Notes under the pieces: generated by a model
Seen by the model: only the letters and a program-made list of their open reading frames with translations
The model's database searches: none
Told to the model about the DNA's origin: nothing
Translations under genes and position numbers: made by a program
Shown here: positions 29,482 through 39,961 of the stretch, piece after piece
How positions within the stretch are numbered: the stretch's first letter is position 1
How the letters are laid out: every line of letters starts with the position of its first letter
From: Pyropia yezoensis
Taxonomy: Eukaryota; Rhodophyta; Bangiophyceae; Bangiales; Bangiaceae
Length of the DNA: 64,000 nt
Direction: 5' to 3'
NCBI GenBank assembly: GCA_009829735.1
Contig: CM020619.1
Location: 18,853,816 to 18,917,815 of the forward strand

Positions 29482-30957
29482 ATGGCGCGCCGCGGCCAGC
29501 CAGACCAGTCGATGACGTGCACCCGCATGAGGGGGGTGGCTGCCCTCCTCCTCGGTGCCCTCTTGGCCGTAGTGCCGGCGGCGGCGGCGGCGGCAACGGC
29601 GGCGGTCGCGGCAGACGCCTCGGTGGCCGCCCCCCCCCCGGCGGCTTGTGAGGTGGACTATGCGCTCTCGGTGGACGAGTCTGGCAGCATCCGGGCCGCC
29701 CAGTTTGACACGGTCCGCCGCTTTGTTGGCGACATTGTCACCACCGCCGCGGCGCGCTCCGCCGCCGCCCGCTTCTCCATCACCACCTTTGCCCGCCACG
29801 CGCGGGTGCTGGTTCCGCCCGTCACGGCGGCGGCGGCCGCTGCGGCCATGGACACCCACCGCCAATCCCGGGGGGGCACGGACATTGCGGCCGCCCTCAC
29901 CGTTGCGGCGGGTACCCTCACGGCCGACGCCGACGCGGCCGTCCCGGCCGGCCCCACCGCCACCCGCGGGCGGGTGCTCATCCTCATCTCTGACGGCGGC
30001 TCCGCGGTGGACCCCGCCCGCCGGGCGGCGGCGGCGGTCAAGGCGGCGGGCATCACCATTGTGACCGTGGCGGTCGGCAGACGGGCCGCCGTGGACCTCT
30101 TGGCTGAGCTCGCGTCCGACCCGCGGCTGGTGTTTGTGGGGGAGGTGTCCGACCTGGTCAGCCTCGTCGACGGCCTTGTCCAGGACACGTGCGCGGTAGT
30201 TGCGCAGTCGTCGCCGACGCCGTCGCCGACGCCGACGCCAACGCCACCGCCGACGCCAGCACCGTCGCCATTGCCAACGGCTGCTGCACTCAATCGTTGC
30301 GGGCGTACCAACTTTCCCTCCTTCCACCGGGGCGCGGCCGTCCGGTCTGGCCCCGGCTGGACGCTCAAGGTCACCCGCGGGGCGGGCGCCGCGGGTGCCG
30401 CCGCGACCGCCCCCGACGTGTCGGCGGCGTTCAACTCTTCGAGCCCCCCTGCGTGGGACACGGACCTTGGTACACCGGGCGCGTGCGGCGGCGGCCCGGG
30501 GGTGGGTGCGGGCGGCGCGCCGGGCACGGCGGGGGCCAACTGCGTCGACCGTGGGGTGGTGGTGGTGGCGTCTGCGGCGGCAGACGTGGCCGCCGACCGG
30601 GCCGCGTGCGCCGCCGCGTGCGGGCCGGGCGCGACGGACGGCGCGGCCGCGTGTGCCGCCGCGTGCCCGGGCAACGACTTTGGGGGGGGCGCCACGTTTT
30701 TGCTCCGCTTCCCCGGCGGCCGCGCTGTCACCATCACGGCCGTGACGGTGCTCGACGTGGACACGGACGAGTCGGTGGCGGTGGGCGTCGTCGCCCCCGA
30801 CGCGGTCAACGGCAAGGGGCCCGACACGGTCACTGTGGCTGGCGCTGGTGAAAACGGCATCCAGACGCTGCGGCTGGGGCTCGTGATTGCCCCCGGGGGG
30901 GGGGTCCGCGTCCGCTGCGGCGGCTCGTGCGCCCTCGTTGAGGTGGCGTGGTGCTGA
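29482..30957 (+). CDS. secreted VWA-domain protein with cysteine-rich C-terminal domain
   Basis: 491 residues from ATG 29482 (gccATGG); ATGs at 29512 and 29527 are alternatives. From 29527 the protein begins with a hydrophobic Leu/Ala stretch (GVAALLLGALLAVVP), a likely signal peptide. The von Willebrand A domain follows (about 55-230) with a complete MIDAS metal site: DESGS, the Thr of GGTDIA and the Asp of LISDGG, so it should bind a divalent cation and a ligand. A Pro/Thr linker (SPTPSPTPTPTPPPTP) leads to a Cys-rich domain of ~215 residues containing DVDTDESVAV and a GENGIQTLRLGL strand, which resembles extracellular beta-sandwich modules. A cell-wall or adhesion role is an inference. Single exon, high Ala/Gly content like its neighbours. 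Confidence 0.88.
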   Translation: MARRGQPDQSMTCTRMRGVAALLLGALLAVVPAAAAAATAAVAADASVAAPPPAACEVDYALSVDESGSIRAAQFDTVRRFVGDIVTTAAARSAAARFSITTFARHARVLVPPVTAAAAAAAMDTHRQSRGGTDIAAALTVAAGTLTADADAAVPAGPTATRGRVLILISDGGSAVDPARRAAAAVKAAGITIVTVAVGRRAAVDLLAELASDPRLVFVGEVSDLVSLVDGLVQDTCAVVAQSSPTPSPTPTPTPPPTPAPSPLPTAAALNRCGRTNFPSFHRGAAVRSGPGWTLKVTRGAGAAGAAATAPDVSAAFNSSSPPAWDTDLGTPGACGGGPGVGAGGAPGTAGANCVDRGVVVVASAAADVAADRAACAAACGPGATDGAAACAAACPGNDFGGGATFLLRFPGGRAVTITAVTVLDVDTDESVAVGVVAPDAVNGKGPDTVTVAGAGENGIQTLRLGLVIAPGGGVRVRCGGSCALVEVAWC

Positions 30958-33484
30958 GGTCCCGCGTGGTTGGCGCCACCAAGCGCAGGCTTGACGGTGA
31001 CCTTGCCGGGACCCTGCCCCTTCCGACGGCCGGTGGGCTTGCAGTTGGTGCGGCCAGCCTGAACTTTAATCACTTCAGACCCTCCCAGACGGCCTCAGGC
31101 AGGCCATCGACGGCGAGTAGCCAGTCTGGACCTAATGTCGACCATTCTCGATGAGATCCTTGGTCTCTGTGTACTGCATGAGATGCACGACATACCACTT
31201 TGTAGAGGAGACTGAGGGGAGCCAGATGGTTTTTTTTCTTTCTGAGTGCTCTTGTTCTCTCTGAGCTATGAGGAGAGAAGGCAAAAGTAGTGTCAGTTAT
31301 CTGCTCACTAATGTCGACCACGTCTTGGGGCCAATGGGGGCACCCGATCTGCGCACTGGCGCGGGCTGCGGTGCGCTGCAAGCGAATCATTCTTGCTGAG
31401 TGTGGCCCGACCACCCCTTTGTTGCCACAAGGGTGCCGAATGTCTCCGAGAATAATACACTGTGTAGCAGAGAAAAAAGCACAGCAAAGAGATAGTTGAG
31501 GCTCAGGTCTTGATGCATAACAAGAAAAACAACAACGGCTATGTGTATCCATTTTTGGTAGGCCTGATGCCCAGGCCATGTGTGCTTCTCTTGTTCTTGA
31601 CTTGGAAGTAGCAGACAAAAAGAAAAGAAAATACTTCGGTCACGAGTCTGCCTCCTGGGGGCCTCCAGGAGACCCTGGTGTGGTCAACATTTTGGACAGT
31701 GGTCGACATTGCAAACAGACTGGCTACGCACAAGCAGCCGCACCGGCGTGGGCAGTAGCCTGCCTGCCCCAATAACCAACCACCTCACCAGACGAGGTAG
31801 TTCTCTACGGCTCCTCAAAAAAATAAAAACACCGCTGGAGAGAGGAGAGTGAGCTCAGTCCCAGGATGTCCTTTTTTTTATCCTCTGTGAGTGAGCATCT
31901 CGTAGCGCGGCCCCCAATATGGGGCTGCCACGTGTAGTACCCTTAAATCAACCAGCCCTGCAATGGGGCTTTAGGGCCCATCTCGAGTACGATACGTGTC
32001 GAGAGAACTTCCAGTACGGCTCAGTGTTTAGAGCACGCCCTTCAACAGCAAACCCCGACCGAATACGTGCACGTGGCAGAAAATTGCCCTCCAAACCACT
32101 CCAATATGACACAAATGTGGTCGATTCGGCAATAAACGGGTTAGTCGGGTGCCTGCAGCAACACTGGGACCCCAAGACTATTGCAACAATTTCGGATTCA
32201 TTTACCCGACCGACGGTAACTCCTTGTCGATTGAGAATCAGGAATGAGGGTTGGTCTTGGTCCCGCCCCATTTTTTTCAGAAATGGGGGAGGCTTCTTGG
32301 TGGTGCAGCCGCGGCGGGGCTCTACGAAGGGAGAGGAGGTGGCGATCGCTCATGTTTATTTTAGCGCGGCGACCTACGACCCAGACTGCTCGTCACGTAG
32401 GGGAGGATGACCCGCGGCGAGACCGTGGGGAGGGGGGTTGCAGGGAAGGGGAGGGGGGGCGGCGATCCACGTGAATGGTACGGGACAACTGTGCTGTACG
32501 TAGAATGTGAGGGGACGGGACTTTGTTTTTCACATGGTCTTCCCACCGTTGGCTGTTGTCTATGGAACCGTTGGCTGTTGTCTGTGGAAAACCACCTTTC
32601 CGTGGTTGTATGTCCCAATAGTTTTGTTCCGCACACAACCCCACGTCCTTGCTGGGACAATTGGGACAGACACGCGCAGGCGGCGGCTGCCGCCGCCGCC
32701 GGCGCCACACTGCCAGGGGTGGTGTCTGCCGGGGCGGCTGCTCTGGCAGTCACGCCCAGAGAACAGCAGTAAGTAGGTAACGAGTGGTCTCCCCGTGCTG
32801 TTTGGCAGGGCGGCAGCAGGTCTTTTGCCGGCACTGGTAGAGCGCTCCCCCCACACTCCACAACGTCCCCTCATCCGCCCTCACAGCGTCGATTCCCGCC
32901 GTCAAGCCCCCCCACCCAGAAGCCACCAGGGTCCCCCCGCGCTCCCCACGGCCGTCGCCACCCTATCTTCGCACGTCCAGCCAAACCCATTTGGTGGGCG
33001 TGGAGTCCGAGGTGCACCCCCCCCCTACTCCCCCACCCCGCGCCCCAGGCGCTGCGCCGCTGTCAACACGCCCGCGACAAAACCCGCTAGCGGCGCTCAG
33101 TGGGTGTCGCAAACGACCGGCGTGGCGACCGCCGCGAACTGCAGCTGGATCTGGTGAACGCGGCCGCTGCCCAGCGCTACCACCGCCTCATGGTCTAGGC
33201 TGTCGCTTTCCGAAGTGAGCAGGGGTAAGTGGGCACACAAGGGATAGGTGCACTTCGAGCAATCCTGCCTGGCGGTCGACATAACGTGTATTTCAGAATG
33301 GACGCGGGACATAAACAGCATCCAATACAAGCAGACCACTACAGTAACCCGCATACACTCACTCTATCTCGTGGATGGCTATCCGCAAATTGTGGCCGAC
33401 CTGCCAGTTAGGGCGCCCCAACGACCACGATTGAGACGCACTAGCGCGTCAACGGGCCCGACAGAAGCAGCAAGTCCAATCCGG
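30958..33484. other. intergenic region, lower GC, no supported gene
   Basis: GC content drops compared with 22-31 kb. ORFs such as 31070-31618 (minus, 182 codons) and 31919-32410 (plus, 163 codons) show no known domain and no ATG/context support. The word GTCGAC recurs (about 31137, 31316, 31702). The second half has poly-C/poly-G stretches. Confidence 0.5.
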
Positions 33485-34366
33485 TCAGGGGGCGACTACG
33501 TGGAGAGCGGCGGCTGGAAAAACGCCATGCAACGGAGTCCGCGCCGCCGCCATTGCTCGGTCGTTGGCACTGGCGTCATCGACGCCGCAGTCAGGGTCCT
33601 CCTTCCACCGCACCTCGACAAGAGACGCCACCCAGAGAGCCAGGGATCCAACGTCAGCAGCCAGGCCGTCCGCAGACACCCGCGGGCCGATGTTGTGCAA
33701 GGTGAGCGGACTCCCGCACGGTCCGGCAACCGTCGTCATCTTGCCGGCGCACAACCTGAGCGCACAGGCGCGGCAAGAGATGGTGAAAGCCGCCGATACA
33801 TGCGCAGGGGCAATCGGCTCCGGTCGGGCGACGAAGGCACCGTCTGCACCAGCATCCTGCGCTTCAGCCAGGTTTGCCGACCGCACCGCCAGCTCCGCCG
33901 CCGTAGAAGCGGCGACATCCGCTGGAGCCACCAGTGCAGACAGATCCAGCCCATCGTTGGGTGCGGAGCCACGCACGCATCCGTAGTATCTCAGTGCGTC
34001 GAGTAAACTCCTGGCCGCATCACGCAGGACAAAGAGGTTACGAGGGAGAGGGCAGGAGGTTGACGCGGTCGCGCCATGGTGATCACGAGGCAGCGAACCC
34101 GGGTGGTGCGCCGCTGAGGAGCGCTCAGGCGAACTACAGAGGGCAAGTGAAGGGGTCACAGAGGCGGGGTCGTTGGAAGTGACGCGAACACGCGGAGGAA
34201 TGTGGAGGAGCCCAGGACTCAAACGAACGTCCTCGCGGATATGGGGCCTCCTTAGCCCTGGTGCATGCTTGCAGAAATGGGCCACAAGGACGATCGCAGT
34301 GGCCGCCTCAGGCGCACGGGCCCGGAATAGGCATTTGTGCATCGCGTAATGCATCAAGTCTTGCAT
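33485..34366 (-). CDS. hypothetical ORF, unrecognised
   Basis: An open frame of 293 codons from ATG 34366. Composition is more protein-like than that of surrounding ORFs in the second half (from NLFVLRDAARSLLDALRYYG onward), with amphipathic Ala/Leu/Asp segments and scattered Cys. The N-terminal ~100 residues overlap a TGCAT-rich sequence and look non-coding, so a real gene, if any, may start later. I recognise no family. Confidence 0.25.
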   Translation of the reverse strand: MQDLMHYAMHKCLFRARAPEAATAIVLVAHFCKHAPGLRRPHIREDVRLSPGLLHIPPRVRVTSNDPASVTPSLALCSSPERSSAAHHPGSLPRDHHGATASTSCPLPRNLFVLRDAARSLLDALRYYGCVRGSAPNDGLDLSALVAPADVAASTAAELAVRSANLAEAQDAGADGAFVARPEPIAPAHVSAAFTISCRACALRLCAGKMTTVAGPCGSPLTLHNIGPRVSADGLAADVGSLALWVASLVEVRWKEDPDCGVDDASANDRAMAAARTPLHGVFPAAALHVVAP

Positions 34367-35147
34367 CACCAAATAATGCAATGCCGCATCGCCTAACGTA
34401 TGGCGTCAATCACCAAGAGCTCATATCAGTGCATGCTCTTGTGCATCGCGTATCACATGGAGTTTATGAGCACTGTTGTAACTGCATGCATCAGGTAACC
34501 CACGAACTACAGCAATCGGCGTGTACTAAATATGCATTACTTCATGAACAAGCATTTGCAGTACTCCACTATGTAGAGTACGATTGCACTGCTGCATATG
34601 TACATGATGTGGCATAAGTTGTGTGGGGTGAGCTTGATAGGTACATCGCGCATCTCTCCCCAATTGGTGGGCTCATTATCATTGCAACCGTCCATTGTCA
34701 ATCTTATGGTACTTCGTCAAGTTCACTGCCGCAACGGCAACCTTTGGTTTACGCATCTTCAACGCCAAGAGTGCATGCGCTGGTGTCGCACCCCCGGGCT
34801 CCCAGTCCCTCCTAGGTCGCGTTCCCGGTCCGCAGTGCTTCAGGCCGGTACCGGGACGTGTTTAGGACCGGCTTGACACGCTCTTTTTATGAGCAAGGGG
34901 TGCACTTCGTGGTGCTTTAACCTGGCGACTACTCATCACCGACACTTGTCAACGGTAAGCACCCAGGCGTTGCATCATCACGCTCTTCTGCGAGCGCGGG
35001 CGTGCTTCTGGCCAACGTTTGCCGTGGGTCAATGTTGGACGTCCTTTCTGGCTTCAGTCCGTCGCACGTTGGGTCTTTCTCTTCGTACCGCATGCTGTGA
35101 CTAATTGATGGCTCATTGGTTGCACATGCTCTCGCATCTCGAAGCAT
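34367..35147. other. TGCAT-rich intergenic sequence
   Basis: From about 34260 to 34620 TGCAT/ATGCA words recur roughly every 20-40 bp (for example at 34262, 34333, 34350, 34362, 34432, 34485). A similar texture occurs right of element D at 55930-56420. No gene seen. Confidence 0.45.
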
Positions 35148-37115
35148 ATGGGGAATGATGGACGTCCCATGACACGTGCAAGGGCGAAGGATGCAGCAGC
35201 TGAAGCTGCGACCGCGGCAGACGCTGAGGGCGCCGTCTGCTCGCCAGGCGGCCTCGACCTGGTGCGCCAGGATCTTGTATGCGTCATCAGTAGCACCGAA
35301 GGGAGCTCCGATGGGAGCTCATCATCATCGGAAGCCTCCGAAGGTGGCGGCGGTGCGCGGCGACGATGTCACTCCCTGACTCAAGGCACACGATGCGGTG
35401 CACGGGCGGAGCCAGGCTCGAAGCCTAATGAAGTGCGAAAAAGCGGCAGCCCTACGTCGACTTCCTCTGGGAGCAAGCTGAGTGTCGATGCGGCTCCGCT
35501 TTCTTCCACAACACCACCGGGACGCGATGACTCACTCGCGCCGCGAGCATTGGCCAAGCCCTTCAACGACAAGACTGAACGTCCAGCGGGCGGCTCATGT
35601 GCGCCAGCCGCCGGCAAAAATGCCGCTGGATAGACGGCGCTTGTGACAGCCGCTTCAGACCGTGTCGGTGTGTCTGCCAGCGTGGCCGGAAACTCTGGTG
35701 AGGAGTCGGGTGGGGCAGGAGACGTCTCTCCCGCCTTGGGCGACAACGGAGCGGGCAAATCATCCCAAGGCCGCCCCATCTTCAATGGCTGGCGCCGGGA
35801 ACGGCGCGGCGTCCACAGCTGGGAAGGCCGTCGGTAACCCTGAGGGCTGCTCTCGCGCCGTGGCCGACAGCGGAGTTAGGAAGTCTCCCGTGGTGGACGT
35901 ACCATCAGCGGCTGGCGACACCGACGAAGCGGCGTTCACTCCAGCTACGGCCGGCGGCGACCCGGAGGGCAGCTCTCCCGCCGTCACCTACAAGGTAGCG
36001 GGCAAGCCTCCCGTGGCGGCCGCACCATCAACGGCTGCCTCCGTCCACGGCGCGCCGTACACCGAGGGTGTGGGCTGTGGCAACCGGGAGGGCACTTGTC
36101 CAGTTGTGGCAGACAAGGGAGCGGACCAGTCCTCCGTGGCGGCCGCACCTTCAGCAGCCGGCGCCGCCGACAGCGCGACGTCCCCTGCGGGTGCATCCGG
36201 TGGAAACAAGGAGGGCCTCTCTTCCTTCGTGGCCGACAAGGGCGCGGGCAAATCTCCCGTGGCGGCTGCATCTCCAACGGCCGGCGCCGTCGACGGCGCG
36301 GCGTCGACTGCGTGTGCGGCCGGTGGCAAACCGGACGGTACTTCTCCCTTCGTAAGCAACAGGGAGCGGACAACTCTCCCGTGGCGGCCGCATCATCATT
36401 GGCTGCCGCCGTCGACGGCGCAGCGTCCATTGTAGGCGTGAGCTGCGCCAACCAGGACGGAACCTCTCCCGTCGTGGCCGACAAGGGAGCGGGCAAGTCT
36501 CCCGCAGCGTCCTCTTCTTCGCGTTTATCAGTTAAGGCTGATGAGGACAGTGCGTCACGCCGTCGTTGGGCACTCCCGGCGGGTAGGCAATGCGCAGACG
36601 ATCTCGTGCCAGTGAACGCTGCTGCGAGTGGGGACGGGGCTGAGGGGCAGGCCGCGCCGCATTATGTTTGTCGGCTTTCAAATGCATTGGGCGTCACAGG
36701 AGGCTCGATTCCGTTGAGCCAGGCGGCCGCCCTTGGCGCACCGGGTGCCTTTTCTTATCACCCTCTATGTCTGCCCGGCGCTTCTCATGTAAGGTCGACT
36801 GTGCCACCAGCTGGAGATGGTGATCTTCTGGATGGAGACTCTGTGGATCGTGCTCCTGCAGCTGCCATTGCTGCATTTGGGGAGCTAGCAATGCCACTAT
36901 CACCGTCGGCGGCGGATGACACTGTCTTCGACAACTACATCTTTTGTTCATTTCCCGCTCGTGTCCCCCTCTTCCCCCGGCTTCTTCCGAAGAAGAGTGA
37001 TTTGCAAAGACAACTACTTCTCTGCAGCTTTATGGTGAAGCTTCGCAAGCGCGAGTCCTGTCTCGTACTGCCTACGCGTGTTGAAGACCTTTGGCCGTCC
37101 TTCTTTTTATTGTAA
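35148..37115 (+). pseudogene. decayed repeat-containing gene, unrecognised
   Basis: Begins at ATG 35148 with an acidic/Ser-rich N-terminus (MTRARAKDAAAEAATAADAEG). The frame meets a stop at 35631-35633, continues open in the same frame, shifts near 35757 and shifts back near 36360, then stays open to 37115. The middle is about seven tandem ~42-codon repeats with consensus pieces VADKGAGKSPVAAAPS and GAVDGAAS. The last ~220 residues are non-repetitive and include hydrophobic and basic blocks (SDLQRQLLLCSFMVKLRKRES). One stop and two compensating frameshifts imply decay, or replication slippage in the repeats. Function unknown. Confidence 0.5.
35700..36520 (+). repeat. tandem ~124-126-bp coding repeat, about seven units
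   Basis: Units are anchored by CTCCCGTGGCGGCCGCA-like sequence at about 35757, 35881, 36007, 36133, 36253, 36373 and 36497. Period close to 126 bp (42 codons), diverged between units. Confidence 0.75.
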
Positions 37116-37222
37116 GCCTGTGGTGTTTGCTCGATCAACCCTCCGGCAACGATCAACGGGTGGGCACGATACGGTCGCTCATGACGTCATGGCGGGTGAG
37201 GAAGCCCTCAGCGGAGGGGTAG

Positions 37223-37437
37223 GCGACCAAGGAAGTGATATACGACCGACTGGTGGACTATGTGACGGGGAAACCGGGCGTATCCAGGCCAGTCGACGCG
37301 CACGAGTGGGTAGAGTGGCTCCTGTCCAGGGCTTGGAAGGAAAAGACGTTTTCGAAGATGCGGCCGACGTTGGAGGTCAGGGAAGGCAAGGTTGCGCACA
37401 GTGTAAGTTCGGATGTGTGGTTTGCTGCGCTGCATGA
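37223..37437 (+). pseudogene. host reading-frame fragment interrupted by element D
   Basis: A protein-like open frame begins after an in-frame TAG (37220) without an ATG and includes VDAHEWVEWLLSRAWKEKTF. It runs straight into the target duplication CATGA (37433-37437). Beyond D it resumes in the same frame at 55867 (CAT GAG TTT...) and stops at 55897-55899. So D inserted about 11 codons before the end of an existing frame. The missing start could mean an upstream exon or prior decay. I do not recognise the protein. Confidence 0.45.
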
Positions 37438-38083
37438 TGTGGCGTTGTGGCCCTCAGGTACCATTGGGACCCGGGAGGCTGACTTGGGACCCGGCTGGCA
37501 GCGTTACGTGGAACCACGCGCTGGCTTGGGATCCCTGCATCGGTGGCCCGGGGCAGTGGCGACACGCCCGGTGCCCTGATTGGTCCCTCCGGAGCAGAGG
37601 ACTTGCCGGGTTGGGGCATACTGACCTTCGGGTTATTTGTTTGATTTTTCGCGTTTGTTTTCCTTGCGTGATTTCGTGTCTTTCCCCTTTTTCCCACTGG
37701 GTTTTTTTTTGGGGATTGACATTTGTGTGTGAGGGGATTTCGCTTGCTTTTCGTGTGTTGGCTCGGTGAGCAGCCGGTGCCTTGCTGGCACTTGGCCCGC
37801 TGGGGGCGCCCTCTGGGGGCCTCGTTCTGGGCCCCTGGAGGGGCCAGGGGGGGAGGTTCTTGAGGGGTGCTCCGGGGTTCTCCCCGGGGCCATCTTGTAA
37901 AATCAACAGTGCTTTGGGTTCCTTCTCCCTCGGGCTTTTGTCCTGTTTACCTTTGCCTCGTATCGTGGCGGGCGAGTGGATCAGCAAGGGCTCTTACCTG
38001 TTCCTTCCTGGACTCCGGACTGTGGTCTCTGTGTGTGCGTTTGTGGTTTGTGGTTCCGGGAACCTGGGTTCCATTACGCTACA
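37438..38083 (+). repeat. 5' LTR of element D (646 bp)
   Basis: Starts TGTGGCGTTGTGGCCC and ends TTACGCTACA. Nearly identical to 55223-55866; the differences are a 2-bp TC repeat change, a T-run shift and point changes. Contains inverted repeats GGCCCCT-GG-AGGGGCC and GGAACC-TG-GGTTCC. Confidence 0.94.
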
Positions 38084-38087
38084 TTTC

Positions 38088-38105
38088 TGGTGGAGCAGCA
38101 GGGGA
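38088..38105 (+). other. primer binding site of element D
   Basis: TGGTGGAGCAGCAGGGGA, 4 nt after the LTR. The same 18-mer as in copies A and B; in E one base differs. Confidence 0.78.
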
Positions 38106-38224
38106 GGGCTATACTTCTCTCCCTTATCGGGACAGCCCTTTCCTTTCTCGGTAGCGTTTGGTTCCTTGGTTCCTGTTTCTGGTGACGAGATCTTTTGGTT
38201 CAGGTCGAGTACCGCACGGCCAAC

Positions 38225-39931
38225 ATGACGGACCCTGTTCCCTCGGGAGGTCGGGGCCGTGGTGCGCCGTCGGACACTTCTATGGTTACTCCCGCTGGTC
38301 GCGGTCGTGGCGGTCCCTCGGGTCCGTTGGGCCGTGGCAGAGGCGGGCAGACAGGGATTCCGCGTCGGGGGACAGAGCCCCCGGGTCGGATTCGGGCTAC
38401 TATGGGTCAGGATTTACGTCGGGACACGGGTTCTGAGACAGGGACCCGAGTTCCACCTTTGGCTCCTGTTGCTGGGTCCCAAGACATTGTTACTACTCTG
38501 GAAGCGTTTCGAGATGAGATTTTGGCTACTGTATCCCAGGCCCTGAGCCAGAGTCCTGCTGGCCAGGGCGGGTCCCATGATACCAGTCGTTCCAATCGTT
38601 CCCGTTCCCGCCGTCGTCGGCGTCGTCACCATTCCAGTGGTTCCTGTACGTCCTCTTGCTCGGGTACCACGTTTTCTTCTGTCCTGGATGAGGAGGACCT
38701 AGAGACCCCTGAGTACCCACGGACCGAGCCCCAGGTTATCAAGTGCTCAGATGATCGCTTTGCTCGGGTCCTAGATTACCGTAAGTACCGTCTGAGGAAC
38801 AAGAAGGCTACCTATGCGACACGTGAGGCTCGTAAGATGGGACGGGTCGCGCGTAACATGAAACACTCTTTCGCTGGGTACCCTAATTTCTCTGGTAAGG
38901 AGGCCCTGAAAGTGTTCACGTGGCTCCGCAAGCTGGTACAGGCTTGTAACGACAACGCGGTCTCCGAGGGCATGGCCCTTTATGCGACCCCACATTTCCT
39001 TTCTGGTGACGCGGAAATACGGTACGCACGGGCCCTTCCGGATTCCTCCAGCGCGTCTGGTGGCTCCTCGATCACAAGTTACCCAGAGGCCGTTAACTGG
39101 TTCCTAGAGACGTACGCAGAGCCCCACGCACTGGCCCTGGCTCAGGACAGGTTCAGTCGGGCCGCTAAGGAACCAGACGAGGGCATCGAGGCCTTCGCGG
39201 TCCGTCTCCGGGGCCTAACGGAACTATGTGGGAATATCCATACCGAGGGCACCATGAAACAGCAGCTGATCCAAGGGCTCCCTGAGTACCTGCGCACTGA
39301 CGAGTTTGTCTACAATGTTCCGGACCGTGCGTACCAGCAGTTGGCTACTTTTACTGCGGGCAAGTACAAGGCAGCCACGGACGTTATTAAGATGGCCCAA
39401 GGGTCCTCTTCGAGTAAGGCTGGTCCCTCTGTTTCCGCCCGCAGGCCTACTGATTTTTGGGCTAAGCCCACCCCTGACCCGTCACCGTTAGTGGCAGTCA
39501 ATCCTATGGGCCCCTCGACGATCCTTAAGGGCCCCCTTGACAAGGAAACTGAGAAGAACGGGTCGGGCCAAGTGTTTGGGTTCAAGGGATCCACGCCCCA
39601 GTTCGTGGGGGTACGTACCATGGATAGCCGGCGCCCGTACCGTTGTTACCTTTGCTGGGAACCGGGCCACATGGCCCATCAATGCTCCATGTTATCCGAG
39701 GCCCAACGGAAAGCGGTTATCCAGGCCCGGGACTCGTTCCTTGCGGCTACTCGGGGCCGGAGCCAGAGTACCGAGGTCAAGCCCAACGCGGACCGTCAGT
39801 TCCATCGCCAGATACGTGTTGCCATGGTCCAGGCTCTGTGTGAAGGGATCAACTTGTCAGATGATGAGGCGGACCAAGTGTGCCATGTTACCGTTGGTTC
39901 CCAGGAGTCGGGACCCTCGGGAAAAGAGTAA
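38225..39931 (+). CDS. gag: Gag polyprotein of element D
   Basis: 568 residues from ATG 38225 (caacATGA). An Arg/Gly-rich N-terminus and an Arg/Ser run (SRSRRRRRRHHSSGS) are followed by a capsid-like helical region with FTWLRKLVQACNDNAVSEGMA, which aligns with the copy B capsid. One CCHC knuckle, CYLCWEPGHMAHQC, lies near residue 475. The stop TAA at 39929 comes three nt after a slippery heptamer, so a share of ribosomes should continue into pol. Confidence 0.93.
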   Translation: MTDPVPSGGRGRGAPSDTSMVTPAGRGRGGPSGPLGRGRGGQTGIPRRGTEPPGRIRATMGQDLRRDTGSETGTRVPPLAPVAGSQDIVTTLEAFRDEILATVSQALSQSPAGQGGSHDTSRSNRSRSRRRRRRHHSSGSCTSSCSGTTFSSVLDEEDLETPEYPRTEPQVIKCSDDRFARVLDYRKYRLRNKKATYATREARKMGRVARNMKHSFAGYPNFSGKEALKVFTWLRKLVQACNDNAVSEGMALYATPHFLSGDAEIRYARALPDSSSASGGSSITSYPEAVNWFLETYAEPHALALAQDRFSRAAKEPDEGIEAFAVRLRGLTELCGNIHTEGTMKQQLIQGLPEYLRTDEFVYNVPDRAYQQLATFTAGKYKAATDVIKMAQGSSSSKAGPSVSARRPTDFWAKPTPDPSPLVAVNPMGPSTILKGPLDKETEKNGSGQVFGFKGSTPQFVGVRTMDSRRPYRCYLCWEPGHMAHQCSMLSEAQRKAVIQARDSFLAATRGRSQSTEVKPNADRQFHRQIRVAMVQALCEGINLSDDEADQVCHVTVGSQESGPSGKE

Positions 39932-39961
39932 CGGGGGGTGGATCCAAGAGGTCCCCTCCCC
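39919..39961 (+). promoter_or_regulatory. -1 programmed ribosomal frameshift signal at gag/pol of element D
   Basis: G GGA AAA at 39919-39925 fits X XXY YYZ in the gag frame (codons GGA AAA). It is followed by a 7-nt spacer containing the gag stop and a predicted stem: 39933-39942 (GGGGGGTGGA) pairs with 39952-39961 (TCCCCTCCCC), nine of ten positions including one G-U, with a 9-nt loop. Shifting -1 here enters the pol frame, which stays open to the protease. Geometry matches known retroviral signals. Confidence 0.85.

Noticed and set aside
37078-37437. 119-codon plus-strand ORF ending exactly at the D insertion
   Set aside because: The overlapping frame 37223-37437 has more protein-like content and continues across the insertion; this ORF's stop is within the target duplication by chance.
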